This document shows, piece by piece, positions 43,172 through 44,598 of a stretch of DNA of 44,598 nt. The translations under genes and the position numbers were made by a program. The stretch is from an uncultured Granulosicoccaceae bacterium (lineage in GTDB: Bacteria > Pseudomonadota > Gammaproteobacteria > Granulosicoccales > Granulosicoccaceae). The DNA is taken from positions 1 to 44,598 of the forward strand of contig CALHOI010000102.1 of the NCBI GenBank assembly GCA_938035525.1, given 5' to 3'. The notes beneath the pieces were generated by a model. That model had not been told where the DNA came from and did not search any database. It saw only the letters and a program-made list of their open reading frames with translations. Numbering within the stretch: the stretch's first letter is position 1; every line of letters begins with the position of its first letter.

Positions 43172-44598
43172 ATGACAACTAACTCACCTCTAAGACAAAA
43201 AATTCGGCAGCGATACACACAAACTGAATCTGCCATCGTTGATGAGCTGCTGAATGAGGTGACCCTGTCTGAGCGTGAGCGCCACATGCTCACCGAACGT
43301 GCTGCCGAGGTCGTCAGCGCACTGCGCGCCGAAAACAACCCCAGCATTATGGAGAGCTTTCTTAACGAGTACGGATTATCAACAAAAGAGGGTGTCGGTT
43401 TGATGTGCCTTGCTGAAGCACTGTTGCGTGTACCCGACCCGCAAACCATTGATGAACTTATTGCCGACAAAATAGAACCCTCGAACTGGGGTTTACATCT
43501 GGGGCAGTCCAGTTCCAGTTTGGTGAACGCGTCAACATGGGCACTGTTGTTAACAGGGCGAATCCTCGACGACACCATAGAACAAAACGACAGCGTCAAT
43601 CCGGTTGGTGCTTTACGCCAATTAATTAAGCGCCTTGGTGAACCTGTTGTTCGCACTGCCGTCAGCCAGGCGATGAAACTACTGGGTACGCAGTTTGTGC
43701 TTGGACAAAGCATCGATGAGGCCATTGACGAAGCACGTTCTTTAGAGTCAGCCGGTTATACCTACTCGTACGACATGCTCGGCGAGGCAGCCAGAACATA
43801 TGATGATGCAGATCGTTACTTTGAAGCTTATAAAAATGCAATAGAAAAAATAGCTGCCGTTCCCGGGGACAATGTAGCCAGTAAACCGGGTATATCGATA
43901 AAGCTGTCTGCGTTGCATCCGCGCTACGAGTACTCTCAGCGGGAAGTCGTCATGAACGAACTGCTGCCACGCGTCCAATCACTGGTCAACATGGCAGCAA
44001 CGGCCAATATTGGCTTAAACATAGATGCAGAAGAGGCTGATCGTTTAGACCTGTCTCTGGACATTATCGAATCGTTGCTCGTGCATACCGCAGTACCTTC
44101 ATGGCAGGGTTTTGGTGTTGTCGTACAAGCTTATAGTCGGCGAGCTTTGCCGGTAATCGATTGGCTGCTCGATCAATGTCGACAACACAATCGACACATC
44201 ATGGTGCGCTTGGTCAAGGGCGCTTACTGGGATGCAGAAATCAAACAAGCCCAGGAGCTGGGTTTGGCCAACTTTCCTGTCTACACCCGAAAAGCCCACA
44301 CTGATTTAAGCTACCTGGTGTGCGCGCAAAGGCTCTTGGATAATAGAGAAATCGTTTATCCTCAATTCGCGACACACAATGCACATACCGTTACGGCAAT
44401 TCGTTACCTCGCGGGATCTGACACCAGCAGTTTTGAGTTCCAACGTTTGCATGGCATGGGTGAGGCGCTACATGACGTGCTGCAAAGCAACGACCAGCGC
44501 CGACGGCGAGTGTACGCACCGGTGGGTGTGCATAAAGATTTACTGGCCTATCTTGTGCGTCGTTTGTTAGAGAATGGCGCTAACAGCTCGTTTGTGAA
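43172..44598 (+). CDS. putA: Proline dehydrogenase/glutamate semialdehyde dehydrogenase PutA, N-terminal part (runs off the window)
   Basis: The frame from the ATG at 43172 stays open to the window end, giving about 475 residues. It starts with TTNSPLRQKIRQRYTQ and lacks the ribbon-helix-helix DNA-binding domain of the E. coli protein, so it is not a self-repressor. Then comes an arm and the proline dehydrogenase barrel: YSYDMLGEAART, SIKLSALHPRYE, GLNIDAEEADRLDLSLD, MVRLVKGAYWDAEIK, FATHNAHT, FEFQRLHGMGEAL, YAPVGVHKDLLAYLVRR. The FAD barrel oxidises proline to pyrroline-5-carboxylate. The aldehyde dehydrogenase half lies beyond the edge. Confidence 0.96.
   Translation, partial: MTTNSPLRQKIRQRYTQTESAIVDELLNEVTLSERERHMLTERAAEVVSALRAENNPSIMESFLNEYGLSTKEGVGLMCLAEALLRVPDPQTIDELIADKIEPSNWGLHLGQSSSSLVNASTWALLLTGRILDDTIEQNDSVNPVGALRQLIKRLGEPVVRTAVSQAMKLLGTQFVLGQSIDEAIDEARSLESAGYTYSYDMLGEAARTYDDADRYFEAYKNAIEKIAAVPGDNVASKPGISIKLSALHPRYEYSQREVVMNELLPRVQSLVNMAATANIGLNIDAEEADRLDLSLDIIESLLVHTAVPSWQGFGVVVQAYSRRALPVIDWLLDQCRQHNRHIMVRLVKGAYWDAEIKQAQELGLANFPVYTRKAHTDLSYLVCAQRLLDNREIVYPQFATHNAHTVTAIRYLAGSDTSSFEFQRLHGMGEALHDVLQSNDQRRRRVYAPVGVHKDLLAYLVRRLLENGANSSFV

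Overview
The window reads as chromosomal DNA of a free-living, probably marine, aerobic gammaproteobacterium. The evidence is the set of gene families (a glnK-amtB pair with an NtrC/sigma-54 type promoter, dgkA, a yhhQ-type transporter, PutA without a ribbon-helix-helix domain, a TAXI solute-binding protein, a dimethylglycine dehydrogenase-like flavoprotein, MttB-like and PhyH-like proteins). The genus cannot be fixed from the sequence alone. I see no rRNA, tRNA, CRISPR array, insertion sequence or phage gene.

Layout. 1-566: end of a YeeE/YedE sulfur-transport pair. 570-741: a decayed start of a PhyH-type dioxygenase. 918-1430: a small lipoprotein. 1763-3630: glnK-amtB with an NtrC box, a sigma-54 promoter and a strong terminator. 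3653-7020: a dimethylglycine dehydrogenase-like enzyme and a divergent 3-hydroxyisobutyrate dehydrogenase. 7190-9094: an ABC exporter. 9268-18012: the most distinctive block, a tightly coupled minus-strand operon (AA_synth/DUF1185, UPF0280, second DUF1185, FAD subunit, fused 2Fe-2S/molybdopterin hydroxylase, 6-hydroxynicotinate reductase-like protein) and a divergent enamidase-like amidohydrolase. These are the first three steps of reductive nicotinate breakdown known from Eubacterium barkeri, with three function-unknown proteins built into the operon.

18045-22642: a second catabolic or modifying group (a 3-dehydroquinate dehydratase with a truncated shikimate dehydrogenase tail, RraA-like protein, GNAT, PhyH dioxygenase, a 39-residue VOC remnant, and an aspartyl hydroxylase-like protein). 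22645-27406: EamA transporter, an orphan winged-helix regulator with an apparently dead receiver domain, a class III aminotransferase, and two small membrane proteins, one ending in a helix-hairpin-helix domain. 27491-34557: a minus-strand run of PAP2, PlsC, a rifampin-phosphotransferase/PEP-synthase-like enzyme, a crotonase and an MttB-like methyltransferase, with a promoter/operator-like palindrome in front of PAP2. 34811-35494: a possible SH3-like protein.

35569-39303: a TAXI periplasmic binding protein, PAS sensor kinase and FixJ-type response regulator in one operon without a transporter. 39404-44598: beta-carbonic anhydrase, an orphan NarL-type regulator, a queuosine-precursor transporter, branched-chain aminotransferase, DgkA, and the first half of PutA running off the edge. 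Several short tandem-repeat arrays occur at gene ends or inside surface or terminal protein segments, which suggests a genome prone to slippage. Overall the genes describe a scavenger of ammonium, proline, methylated amines, branched-chain amino acids and probably N-heterocyclic compounds.
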